This document shows, piece after piece, positions 1 through 6,882 of a stretch of DNA of 11,694 bases (the stretch's first letter is position 1; every line of letters starts with the position of its first letter). The notes below the pieces were generated by a model. It was given only the letters and a program-made list of their open reading frames with translations, did not search any database and was not told the origin of the DNA. The stretch is taken from positions 32,042-43,735 of the forward strand of contig NZ_KL585413.1 in NCBI RefSeq assembly GCF_000721935.1, in the 5' to 3' direction. The position numbers and the translations under genes were made by a program. The DNA comes from Streptomyces sp. NRRL WC-3549 (lineage in GTDB: Bacteria; Actinomycetota; Actinomycetes; Streptomycetales; Streptomycetaceae).

Positions 1-636
1 CTGCGGCTGCCGTACGGGACGGGCGTCGCGGCCGTCGAGGAGGCGTCCGCCGGGCGGTGGCTGGAGGCGCGGATCCAGCTCACCGACCTGCGTGACCTGA
101 CGACCGCGGTCCAGCGGTTGCGTCGCCTCTTCGACCTGGACGCCGACCCGTACGCCGTCGACGAGGCGCTGGGCGCCGACCCGCGCCTGGCCCCGCTCGT
201 GGCCGCCCGTCCCGGCCTGCGCTCGCCGGGGGCCGCCGACCCGGAGGAGTTCGCGGTGCGGGCGCTGGTGGGCACGGCGGCGGCCGGGGCGCTGGTGGAA
301 CGGTTCGGCGAGGTCCTGGACGTGCCGTGCGGCGGGCTGTGCGGCGGGCTCACCCGTCTCTTCCCGGAACCGGGCGTCCTGGCGGAGGAGTCCCGGGACC
401 CCGCGCTCCGGGAGCTGGCCGGGGCCCTGGCCGACGGTGCGGTGCTGCTGGACGCCGGGGCCGACCGGGACGAGGCGGAGGAGGCGCTGCTGCGACTGCG
501 GGGGACAGCGCCGGCCACCGCGGCACTGATCAGGATGCGGGCCCTGGGAGACCCGGACGTCGACCCGTACGGGACGCCCGGCACGGACCACCTGCGGCCG
601 TGGCGCTCGTACGCCGTCCGCCACCTGCGGCGCTGA
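1..636 (+). CDS. AlkA-type 3-methyladenine DNA glycosylase domain, C-terminal part (5' end outside window), degenerate
   Basis: This is the last 211 residues of a larger protein, open from base 1 to TGA at 634-636. The opening LRLPYGTGVA, the TDLRDLTTAVQRLRRLFDLDADP block (about residues 28-50) and the closing RPWRSYAVRHL (199-209) match the AlkA N-terminal and HhH-GPD regions of Streptomyces Ada/AlkA fusion proteins, which remove alkylated bases. The upstream Ada part, if present, lies outside the window. Several normally conserved parts are altered. The usual LGQQVS motif reads LVGTAAAG (89-96). The helix-hairpin-helix, normally like LPGFGPWT, reads LRGTAPAT (166-173). Roughly 25 residues that normally lie between the GDPD motif and the RPWR motif, around the catalytic Asp, appear to be missing. 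The family call is fairly secure; glycosylase activity is doubtful, and it may act mainly as a sensor or regulator or be decaying in frame. Confidence 0.75.
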   Translation: MRLPYGTGVAAVEEASAGRWLEARIQLTDLRDLTTAVQRLRRLFDLDADPYAVDEALGADPRLAPLVAARPGLRSPGAADPEEFAVRALVGTAAAGALVERFGEVLDVPCGGLCGGLTRLFPEPGVLAEESRDPALRELAGALADGAVLLDAGADRDEAEEALLRLRGTAPATAALIRMRALGDPDVDPYGTPGTDHLRPWRSYAVRHLRR

Positions 637-701
637 GCGGCGCGGCCTCGGGACCGCGGCTCGTCGGGGCCTCAGCGGGAGACCGGCGACGACGAGCGCC
701 G

Positions 702-719
702 CCCGGTGCTCGGACCGGG
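702..719 (-). terminator. Small stem-loop between convergent genes, weak terminator candidate
   Basis: Arms CCCGGT (702-707) and ACCGGG (714-719) enclose a 6-nt loop, six nucleotides past the stop of the DUF456 gene. The 88-bp gap also follows the AlkA-type gene on the other strand, so it could serve both. The stem is short and no U-tract follows, so support is limited. Confidence 0.3.
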
Positions 720-724
720 TCCGT

Positions 725-1207
725 TCACGCCCAGATCAGGGCGCCCAGCCACGCACCCACCGGCAGCAGGCAGCAGAAGAGGTCCACGAGCACCGAGTAG
801 CCCGCCGTCCGCATCACCGAGCGGACGGAGGCCCGGCCCGCCCCAGGGCTGCCCAGGCGCAGCCGCTCGGCGCCGTAGACCGTACCGACGTACCCCAGGA
901 CGGCGCCGATCACCGGCACCACGAAGAAGCCCGCGACCGAGGCGAGCCCCGCGAGCATCAGCGTGCCGCGCGGCGCCCCGGACTCCTTGGGGCGGCGGGC
1001 CGGCAGCAGCGCCCTCAACGCCTGGTTCAGCAGGAGGAGGCAGGTCGTCCCGATCAGCACGCCCCAGGCCACCGGTGCCGGGTCCGTCAGCGCCCACCAC
1101 AGCACGGCGGCCCACACGATCGCCTGCCCCGGCACACCCGGCACCAGCACCCCGACCAGACCGAGCAGCATCACCGCGGCGACGGCAACGAGCTGCCACA
1201 CACTCAT
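725..1207 (-). CDS. DUF456 family small integral membrane protein
   Basis: A 160-residue hydrophobic protein starting MSVWQLVAVAAVMLLGLVGV. About four or five membrane segments are visible, near residues 5-22, 28-44, 46-66, 85-112 and 137-158. The LVPGVPG motif (21-27), the WWALTDPAP stretch, the ESGAPRGTLM loop and the glycine-rich GFFVVPVIGAVLGYVGTVYGAER segment are what I recall of actinobacterial DUF456 proteins, whose role is unknown. The short hydrophilic loop LLPARRPKESG (67-77) separates the two hydrophobic halves. The start is chosen by family match; no good Shine-Dalgarno precedes it. It lies 74 bp downstream of the regulator gene on the same strand, so it may be co-transcribed, although a small hairpin sits between them. 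Function cannot be inferred further. Confidence 0.85.
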   Translation of the reverse strand: MSVWQLVAVAAVMLLGLVGVLVPGVPGQAIVWAAVLWWALTDPAPVAWGVLIGTTCLLLLNQALRALLPARRPKESGAPRGTLMLAGLASVAGFFVVPVIGAVLGYVGTVYGAERLRLGSPGAGRASVRSVMRTAGYSVLVDLFCCLLPVGAWLGALIWA

Positions 1208-1238
1208 CCGACCAGCGTGCCGGAGGCCGCCCGGTCGT

Positions 1239-1254
1239 GCCCGCCGACGCGGGC
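1239..1254 (-). terminator. GC-rich 6-bp stem-loop after the HTH regulator gene
   Basis: GCCCGC (1239-1244) pairs with GCGGGC (1249-1254) around a CGAC loop. It starts 28 nt past the regulator stop and ends 32 nt before the DUF456 start. It could reduce read-through between these two genes. The stem is short and no U-run follows, so the call is weak. Confidence 0.25.
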
Positions 1255-1281
1255 CCGCCGGGCAGCACGCGCACGGACCGG

Positions 1282-2268
1282 TCAGCGGGGCGCGCGCGCC
1301 ACCCAGCCCCGCTCGTACGCGTGCCAGCCCAGCTGCAACCGGGTGGAGACCCCGGTCAGCTCCATGAGCCCCTTCACCCGCCGCTGAACCGTCCGCAGCC
1401 CCAACCCCAGCTGCTTCGCCACACTCGCGTCCGTCAGCCCCGCCAGCAGCAGGGAAAGGACCTCCAGATCGATGGCGTCCGGCCCCGGGCCGCTCTCCTC
1501 CCGTACGCCGCTCCCGCCCAGCCGCAACGGCATCGCGTCCCGCCACACCGCCTCGAAGAGCCCCGTCAAAGACTCCAGCAGCCCGCTGGCGTGGACCACG
1601 AGTGCCGCCGGCTCCACCCCCGGCCCCGTCAACGGCACCATCGCCAGCGAGGCGTCGGCCACCACCAGCTTCGTCGGCACCCGGTCGACCACCCGGCACT
1701 GCTCGTCCCGCCCCAGCGCGGCGGTCAGTTCGACGATCCCGGACGGCAGCGACAGCACGTCACGCTCCACGACGACGCGGTAGGACACCCCGCGCAACGC
1801 GACCCGCTCCTCCGACTCGTTCTCGGTCCCGGTGACCGCGACCGGCTTGCCCGTGACCAGCGCGCACACCTCCGAGGCGGCCCCCAGCTGCAACTGGTGG
1901 AAGCGGTGCGCCACCGCACTGGCCCCGGTCACCACCTCGACCAGGTCGTGCACGGCGGGCTCGTCCGCCTGCGCCCGGTACTCCTCGGCCAGCAGTACGG
2001 ACGCCAGCTCGGCCTGTTCCAGTTCGTGCCGCTGCTGGGTCAGCAGGGCCCCCAGGGCGACCCCGGGGGGCGCGGCCACCCACCGCTCCGCCCGGGCGGA
2101 GGACTGGGCGGCGAGCCCGTGCTGCTCCAGCCGGCGCAGGGCGCGTTCCGTGTCCACCTCGGGCAGGGCGAGCCGGCGCGCGAGATCGGAGAGTTCCGCC
2201 GCGCCCGCGGTGACGAGCGCCCGGTAGGCGGCTTCCTGTCTCCCGTCGAGACCTATCGCTGCCAGCAT
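1282..2268 (-). CDS. Transcriptional regulator with N-terminal TrmB-like HTH and C-terminal LuxR-type HTH
   Basis: A 328-residue protein. Residues 5-58 (GLDGRQEAAYRALV through LARRLALPEVDTERALRRLEQHGL) resemble the winged HTH of TrmB-like regulators. Residues about 80-255 form a divergent central region with no motif I can name. Residues 266-322 (DLEVLSLLLAGLTDASVAKQLGLGLRTVQRRVKGLMELTGVSTRLQLGWHA) are a clear LuxR/GerE HTH. This two-HTH layout is common among streptomycete orphan regulators; the ligand and targets are unknown. The ATG at 2268 is preceded by GGGGAGGG (2283-2276) at good spacing, which decides the start. The reading frame stays open for hundreds of codons upstream, but that part lies antisense to another gene and is not credible coding. 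It diverges from the PP2C-like gene and lies upstream of the DUF456 gene. Confidence 0.85.
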   Translation of the reverse strand: MLAAIGLDGRQEAAYRALVTAGAAELSDLARRLALPEVDTERALRRLEQHGLAAQSSARAERWVAAPPGVALGALLTQQRHELEQAELASVLLAEEYRAQADEPAVHDLVEVVTGASAVAHRFHQLQLGAASEVCALVTGKPVAVTGTENESEERVALRGVSYRVVVERDVLSLPSGIVELTAALGRDEQCRVVDRVPTKLVVADASLAMVPLTGPGVEPAALVVHASGLLESLTGLFEAVWRDAMPLRLGGSGVREESGPGPDAIDLEVLSLLLAGLTDASVAKQLGLGLRTVQRRVKGLMELTGVSTRLQLGWHAYERGWVARAPR

Positions 2269-2365
2269 CTTCCGGCCCTCCCCAGTGGTGATCGCACATC
2301 GCTGCGCCCGTCGTCCGGCGTGCCGTCGTGGCGGAAACCGGCCACGGCGTAAACCCGCCGGGGCC

Positions 2366-2397
2366 ATCATGCCCCGTACCACCTGCCCTTCTGTCAA
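2366..2397 (-). promoter_or_regulatory. Possible promoter of the HTH regulator
   Basis: TTGACA at 2397-2392 on the minus strand matches the consensus -35 exactly. The best -10-like hexamer below it is CATGAT at 2371-2366, but the 20-bp spacing is longer than usual and the hexamer is poor. It would start transcription roughly 90 nt upstream of the regulator start codon. Confidence 0.3.
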
Positions 2398-2463
2398 TGT
2401 GGCGCCACCGCAGCACTGCGGGCCGGAACCGTCCGCGGGGGGCCCGTGGTCGCGCTGCGAAGG

Positions 2464-2507
2464 CCCGCCGGGCGTTCTTCCCGTGGGGGGTGTGGACGCC
2501 CGGCGGG
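2464..2507. repeat. 12-bp perfect inverted repeat in a divergent promoter region
   Basis: CCCGCCGGGCGT (2464-2475) is exactly complementary to ACGCCCGGCGGG (2496-2507), with a 20-nt spacer. It lies between two divergently transcribed genes, so a terminator role is unlikely. It could be an operator, possibly for the adjacent HTH regulator, or an mRNA leader structure of the PP2C-like gene. Confidence 0.5.
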
Positions 2508-2586
2508 TCTCTGCCGAGGGGTCAATTCCCGGCGTGTTTTCCGGATGTCCCGCTTTCGTACGGCCCCTGCGGTGGAGACTGGGGGC

Positions 2587-4587
2587 ATGAGCCAGCAGGG
2601 TGAGAAGCCCGCCGCCCATGAGGACGACTGGTGGCGCCGGCTGTACGACGAGGCGGTGCAGGACACGGGTCCTGGCAGCGCGCCCGACAGTCTCGACGGA
2701 CCGTTTCGACTCCGTGTCGGACGCGGTGAGCCGGGCACCGGACGGGGGCCCGGGACCAGGCCGCGCCTCAGGCCGTGCCGCGGGCGGGCCCGCGGGCCCC
2801 GGCCCGGAGCGGGACACGGGGAAGGCGGCGGACCGGCTGGACCACCGGGGCACGGTGGCGCCGGTCCCGGACCCCCGTACGTCCGCGACGCCGCCCGCGG
2901 CGGAACCGCCCCTCCCGGAGACCGTGCCGGAGCCCCTCCCGGTGACCGGGCGGCCCCAGGTCCCGTCGCCGGCGGGACGCGCGGCGGCCGTGCCTGACGC
3001 ACAGGGCCCGGGGCCGGCGGACCGCGAGGACGGCCCGGCCCGGTCGGCGCCGGAGCCGCCCCGGGGGAGCGGGGGCGCACCCTCGGCGTCCGCCGCGCCG
3101 GTGCCGCCGCCCGGCCCGGCGCGGCGTGAGACGTCGGACGGGCCCGCGCAGGAGGGCACGGGGGCCCGTTCGTCGCCGTCCGCCACCCCGGCCCCACCGC
3201 CCGCGGGCGCCGCCTGGGACCCTCGGCCGACGCCGTCCGGTCCGCCGCCGACGCCCGCGTGGCCCGTGCCGGGGCGCGTTCCGCGGGCCACCGGACCGGG
3301 GACCCCGCCCGTGCCGGAGCCGCCGCCCGTCACCGGGGCAGGGCGTGTGCCCGAGCCGCCGTCCGTGGCTGCGACACCGTCTGTGCCGGAGCCCCCGCCC
3401 GCGCCGCCGTCCGTGTCCCCGGCCCCGCTCGCGCCCGGGCGGCTCCCCGCCTCGGAGGAGCCGCTAAGGGACGCGCCGGAGCCGCCCACCGCGCCGGTCC
3501 CGTCCACCGCGCCGGTCCCGCCCACCGCGCCGGTCCCGCCCGGCCCGCGTTCCGAGGCCGCGAGCGCGAAGCCGGTGGCCGCCCGGGTGCGACGGCCGCA
3601 GGTCATCGCCGTGAGCCCCCCGTGGGAGGCGCCCGGGGTGTCGGGGACGCCTCCGGTGCCCCGTACCTTCGCCGTTCCGCTGGCGCCCGAGCCGCCCCTG
3701 GAGCCGGAGCCGTCGTCCCCGGGGGAACAGCCGTCCTCCGAGGGGTCCGCGGACGCCCCCCGGGGCGCGGCGCGACCCGTCGTCGGGTACCTCGGGGACC
3801 GGCCGCCGACCTACGACGCCGAGCCCGCCGCCCTGCCCGCCTGCGGCGTCGACGACCTCGGCGCACTCGTGCCGGACACCGTGCTCGACGGCGCCCGGTA
3901 CGGCACGTACACGCTGCGGGCCGCCTCCGTACGCGGGGACTCGGCGCGCTTCCGGGGCGAACCGCGCCGGGACGCCCTGCTCACCGCGCGCTTCGGAGAA
4001 GGGGACGGCGCGCTCGTCCTGGTCGCGGTGGCCGGCGGGGCCAGGGCCGCCCGGCAGGCCCATCCGGGCGGGCCCGGGCCGCCGAGCTCGGCCTGGAGCC
4101 GTCCGCGTACACCGCCGGGCTCCGCTGCCTGCTGCTGCCGGCGGACCCCGACTGCCGCACCCGGGTCTTCTTCGGGGTCGGCGAGGGCGGTCTCTTCCGG
4201 CTGCGGGACGGCTCCTGGCAGGATCTCGAACCGCTCGTGCCCGCCCGCGCGGGGAGCCCGGAGCAGGAAGACGGCCCGGCCGGCGACCGGCTGACGACGG
4301 ACCTGCGGATCACCACGCCCCCGTCCCCCTACGCGGAAGACCCGCCTCCGCCGCCCGCCGAGCCCTTCCGGTTCCGGGCCTCGGTGGCCCGGCCGGGTGA
4401 CACCCTGCTGCTCTGCGGCAGCGGGCTGGCCGAACCGATGCACGGCGCCCCGGAACTCGCCGGGGAACTCGCCGACCGCTGGGCGGCCGGTGACCCGCCT
4501 GGGCTGCCCGCCTATCTCGCCGACGTCCAACTGCGCGTCAAGGGCTACGCCGACGACCGTACGGCCGCCGCCGTCTGGGAGGCGTAA
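2587..4587 (+). pseudogene. Proline-rich PP2C-like phosphatase-domain protein, disrupted by two frame changes
   Basis: The ATG at 2587 has GGAG nine bases upstream and begins MSQQGEKPAAHEDDWWRRLYDE. This frame holds to about 2697, then would stop at 2995-2997. From 2699 the coding signal, with G/C third positions, moves to the next frame and continues DRFDSVSDAVSR, followed by about 350 residues rich in Pro, Ala and Val, including VPEPP and TAPVP repeats. A folded part then begins: VVGYLGDRPPTYDAEP, DGARYGTYTLRAASVRGDSARFRGEP and DALLTARFGEGDGALVLVAV. Near 4063-4075 coding returns to the first frame as ARAAELGLEPSAYTAG and CLLLPADPDCRTRVFFGVGEGG, ending DDRTAAAVWEA. Streptomycete PP2C-domain proteins that I recall have these same blocks, with roughly 45-50 extra residues at the second junction. 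The lesions fit a 1-bp insertion near 2698 and an internal deletion of 3n+1 bases. The gene is broken as written, unless the sequence is in error. Confidence 0.7.
3485..3538 (+). repeat. Three tandem 18-bp repeats encoding (P/S)TAPVP
   Basis: Three consecutive 18-bp units at 3485-3502, 3503-3520 and 3521-3538 differ only at the first base (CCC, TCC, CCC). In the coding frame of the PP2C-like gene they read PTAPVP, STAPVP and PTAPVP. They sit in the low-complexity linker. The unit is a multiple of three, so changes in copy number would keep the frame. Confidence 0.85.
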
Positions 4588-4629
4588 CCGCGCACGCCAT
4601 GGGTTGATGGACACCGGAGTCCGCCCCGA

Positions 4630-4644
4630 CGGCCCCCCGGGCCG
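4630..4644. repeat. Short inverted repeat after the PP2C-like gene
   Basis: CGGCCC (4630-4635) pairs with GGGCCG (4639-4644) over a CCC spacer, 42 nt past the PP2C-like stop and before the poxB gene. It could contribute to termination of the upstream transcript. The arms are only six bases and no U-run follows. Confidence 0.3.
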
Positions 4645-4652
4645 ACGTTTCG

Positions 4653-4664
4653 GGCTCCGGAGCC
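4653..4664. promoter_or_regulatory. 12-bp perfect palindrome upstream of poxB
   Basis: GGCTCCGGAGCC is its own reverse complement and lies about 48 bp before the poxB start codon. Its symmetry and position fit an operator, but I do not recognise it as the site of a known regulator. Confidence 0.4.
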
Positions 4665-4699
4665 GGGACAGCCGCATGTGCACGGAGCACAGGCAGAGA

Positions 4700-4711
4700 G
4701 GGTGCGCACCC
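4700..4711. promoter_or_regulatory. 12-bp perfect palindrome touching the poxB start codon
   Basis: GGGTGCGCACCC is its own reverse complement and ends on the base immediately before the ATG at 4712. It also overlaps the end of the purine-rich AGAGAGGG Shine-Dalgarno (4695-4702). A protein bound here, or RNA pairing involving it, would be placed to affect poxB translation or transcription. No matching known operator is recalled. Confidence 0.4.
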
Positions 4712-6454
4712 ATGGCCAAGCAGAACGTGTCGGAACAGTTCGTCGACATTCTCGTGCGGGCAGGCGTCAAGCGGATGTACGGCGTCGTCGGCGACAGTCT
4801 CAACCCGGTGGTCGACGCCATTCGGCGTAACGCCGCGATCGACTGGATCCAGGTCCGGCACGAGGAGACCGCCGCCTTCGCCGCCGGCGCCGAGGCCCAG
4901 ATCACCGGAAACCTGGCGGTCTGCGCCGGCTCCTGCGGTCCGGGCAACCTGCACCTGATCAACGGGCTCTACGACGCCCACCGTTCGATGGCTCCGGTCC
5001 TCGCCCTCGCCTCGCACATCCCTTCGAGCGAGATCGGGCTCGGCTACTTCCAGGCGACGCACCCCGAACTGCTCTTCCAGGAGTGCAGCCACTACAACGA
5101 GATGATCTCCAACCCGCAGCAGATGCCGCGGCTGCTCCAGACGGCCATCCAGCACGCCATCGGCCAGGGCGGCGTCAGTGTCGTCGCCATGCCCGGCGAC
5201 ATCGCGGCCCAGCCCGCCCCGGAGAAGTCCATCGAGCACGCCCTGGTGACCTCGCGGCCCTCCGTGCGGCCCGGCGACGAGGAGATCGACAAGCTCTGCC
5301 GCATGGTCGACGAGGCCGAACGGGTGACGCTCTTCTGCGGCAGCGGCACCGCCGGCGCGCACGCCGAGGTGATGGAGTTCGCCGAGCGGGTGAAGGCGCC
5401 GGTCGGGCACGCGCTGCGCGGCAAGGAGTGGATCCAGTACGACAACCCGTACGACGTCGGGATGAGCGGACTGCTCGGTTACGGCGCCGCCTACGAGGCG
5501 ACCCACGAGTGCGACCTGCTCATCCTGCTGGGCACCGACTTCCCGTACAACGCGTTCCTCCCCGACGACGTGAAGATCGTGCAGGTCGACGTGCGCCCCG
5601 AGCACCTGGGCCGCAGGTCCAAGCTCGATCTGGCCGTCTGGGGGGACGTGCGGGAGACGCTGCGGTGCCTGACGCCCCGGGTGAAGGCCAAGAAGAACCG
5701 CACGTTCCTCGACCGGATGCTGAAGAAGCACGCCGACGCGCTGGAGGGCGTGGTCAAGGCCTACACCCGCAAGGTCGACAAGCACATCCCGATCCACCCG
5801 GAGTACGTGGCGTCGGTGCTCGACGAACTCGCCGACGAGGACGCCGTGTTCACGGTGGACACCGGTATGTGCAACGTGTGGGCGGCCCGCTACCTCACCC
5901 CGAACGGCAAGCGGCGCGTGATCGGTTCGTTCAGCCACGGCTCGATGGCCAACGCGCTTCCGCAGGCCATCGGGGCGCAGTTCACCGACCCGGGCCGGCA
6001 GGTGGTGTCGATGTCCGGTGACGGCGGCTTCAGCATGCTGATGGGCGACTTCCTGACCCTGGTCCAGTACGACCTGCCCGTGAAGGTCGTCCTGTTCAAC
6101 AACTCCTCGCTCGGCATGGTCGAACTGGAGATGCTGGTCGCCGGCCTCCCGTCGTCCGGCACGACCAACAAGAACCCCGACTTCGCGGCGGTCGCCAGGG
6201 CGGCCGGAGCCTACGGGGTGCGGGTCGAGAAGCCGAAGCAGCTGGAGGACGCCCTCAGGGACGCCTTCAAGCACAAGGGGCCCGCGCTGGTGGACGTCGT
6301 CACCGACCCGAACGCCCTCTCCATCCCGCCGAAGATCAGCGCCGACATGGTCACCGGATTCGCGCTCTCCGCCAGCAAGATGGTGCTGGACGGGGGAGTG
6401 GGGCGGATGCTGCAGATGGCGCGGTCCAACCTGCGGAACATCCCCCGCCCCTGA
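4712..6454 (+). CDS. poxB: Pyruvate dehydrogenase (quinone), thiamine-diphosphate/FAD enzyme, PoxB type
   Basis: A 580-residue protein; E. coli PoxB has 572. It should oxidise pyruvate to acetate and CO2, passing electrons through FAD to membrane quinone. Three ThDP-family domains are readable. The N-terminal PYR domain has RHEETAAFAAGAEAQ (49-63), where E51 corresponds to the cofactor-activating Glu. It is followed by CAGSCGPGNLHLINGLYDAHR and AxHIPSSEIGxGYFQxTHP, both close to E. coli PoxB. The middle FAD domain has LFCGSGTAGAHAE and HALRGKEWIQYDNPYDVGMSGLLGYGA. The C-terminal PP domain has the ThDP/Mg motif from GDG (436-438) to NN (463-464). The end, MLQMARSNLRNIPRP, resembles the short C-terminal tail that lets PoxB bind lipid. 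Acetolactate synthase and other relatives are less likely because of the PoxB-specific blocks. The start has an AGAGAGGG Shine-Dalgarno. The gene stands alone and ends 7 bp from the convergent barstar gene. Confidence 0.9.
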   Translation: MAKQNVSEQFVDILVRAGVKRMYGVVGDSLNPVVDAIRRNAAIDWIQVRHEETAAFAAGAEAQITGNLAVCAGSCGPGNLHLINGLYDAHRSMAPVLALASHIPSSEIGLGYFQATHPELLFQECSHYNEMISNPQQMPRLLQTAIQHAIGQGGVSVVAMPGDIAAQPAPEKSIEHALVTSRPSVRPGDEEIDKLCRMVDEAERVTLFCGSGTAGAHAEVMEFAERVKAPVGHALRGKEWIQYDNPYDVGMSGLLGYGAAYEATHECDLLILLGTDFPYNAFLPDDVKIVQVDVRPEHLGRRSKLDLAVWGDVRETLRCLTPRVKAKKNRTFLDRMLKKHADALEGVVKAYTRKVDKHIPIHPEYVASVLDELADEDAVFTVDTGMCNVWAARYLTPNGKRRVIGSFSHGSMANALPQAIGAQFTDPGRQVVSMSGDGGFSMLMGDFLTLVQYDLPVKVVLFNNSSLGMVELEMLVAGLPSSGTTNKNPDFAAVARAAGAYGVRVEKPKQLEDALRDAFKHKGPALVDVVTDPNALSIPPKISADMVTGFALSASKMVLDGGVGRMLQMARSNLRNIPRP

Positions 6455-6461
6455 GGGCCGG

Positions 6462-6851
6462 TCAGCACAGGCGGAGCGTCCCGGGCCCGGTCCGGACCTC
6501 GATGATCTCGACCAACTGGTCGAAGAGCGTCGGGCCGCGGCCGGCCCGGGCCTCGGCCAGTTCACGCTGGATCCGCGGCCGGCTGGTGGGATGCGCCCGG
6601 CCGAGCAGGGCCTCCAGCCGGCGGGCGGTCTCCTCGTGGCCCAGCGCGCGGGCCGATGCGGCGTGGTCGCGCCACTCGATGACGAAGGAGCCGTCGGCCG
6701 GGGTTCCGAAGCCGCCGCCCAGGCAGTCGGAGAAGGCGTCGAGGTTCCTGCCGAAATAGCCGCCCGGGCCGTTCACCGCCTCGCCGACCAGGTCCCAGAA
6801 GCGCTCCAGGCCGGTGACCTCGCCACCCTCGATCACATAGGTCACGGTCAT
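6462..6851 (-). CDS. Barstar-type ribonuclease inhibitor
   Basis: A 129-residue cytoplasmic protein of the barstar family, longer than the 89-90 residue Bacillus barstar because of a C-terminal extension. The diagnostic segment is GYFGRNLDAFSDCLGGGFG (31-49). By alignment with barstar, D38 and D42 correspond to Asp35 and Asp39, which plug the RNase active site, and C43 to Cys40. FVIEWRDH (56-63) is the central strand of the fold. It lies directly downstream, on the same strand, of an RNase Sa homologue. Barstar-like inhibitors of RNase Sa have been described from Streptomyces, so protection of the producer from its own RNase is the natural role. The ATG at 6851 has no Shine-Dalgarno, but a TACGCT box (6863-6858) ends six bases upstream, which suggests a leaderless transcript. 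A TTG at 6866 is a less likely start. Confidence 0.9.
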   Translation of the reverse strand: MTVTYVIEGGEVTGLERFWDLVGEAVNGPGGYFGRNLDAFSDCLGGGFGTPADGSFVIEWRDHAASARALGHEETARRLEALLGRAHPTSRPRIQRELAEARAGRGPTLFDQLVEIIEVRTGPGTLRLC

Positions 6852-6857
6852 GCGCCG

Positions 6858-6863
6858 AGCGTA
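6858..6863 (-). promoter_or_regulatory. TANNNT -10 box suggesting a leaderless transcript for the barstar gene
   Basis: TACGCT on the minus strand lies six bases before the ATG at 6851. In actinobacteria, leaderless mRNAs commonly have a TANNNT box at this distance, so transcription would begin at the start codon. No -35 hexamer is visible, and there is no Shine-Dalgarno to support an alternative. Confidence 0.45.
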
Positions 6864-6882
6864 CAAGAGGGCGGGCGGGCGG

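Larger units (their letters stand above)
2269..2586. other. 318-bp divergent intergenic region between the HTH regulator and the PP2C-like gene
   Basis: No credible coding sequence is seen. The region holds a perfect TTGACA -35 hexamer for the minus strand (2397-2392), a 12-bp inverted repeat (2464-2507) and a GGAG Shine-Dalgarno (2574-2577) nine bases before the ATG at 2587. It is less GC-rich near 2521-2560 than its surroundings, as expected for a promoter. I could not identify a convincing plus-strand promoter. Confidence 0.6.

Noticed and set aside
2424..2455. GGAACC followed by GTC as an ECF-sigma promoter
   Set aside because: The -10 part is poor and spacing uncertain; such matches are common by chance in GC-rich DNA.
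3300..3540. Repeats considered as a CRISPR array
   Set aside because: The repeats are short, contiguous, in coding frame and lack unique spacers; they encode a Pro-rich linker.
2269..3606. Upstream extension of the HTH regulator reading frame (minus strand, about 446 more codons)
   Set aside because: It is antisense to the PP2C-like gene, is low-complexity Gly/Thr/Ala/Arg sequence, and the ATG at 2268 has a strong Shine-Dalgarno and begins the recognisable HTH.
4538..6565. 675-codon open frame antisense to poxB
   Set aside because: It is a shadow of high GC: the sense strand encodes an unmistakable PoxB, and the antisense translation is rich in Arg/His/Val with no known motif.
6849..6866. 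TTG start five codons upstream for the barstar gene
   Set aside because: It has no Shine-Dalgarno, and the ATG matches the family N-terminus MTVTYVIEGG and the leaderless -10 spacing.
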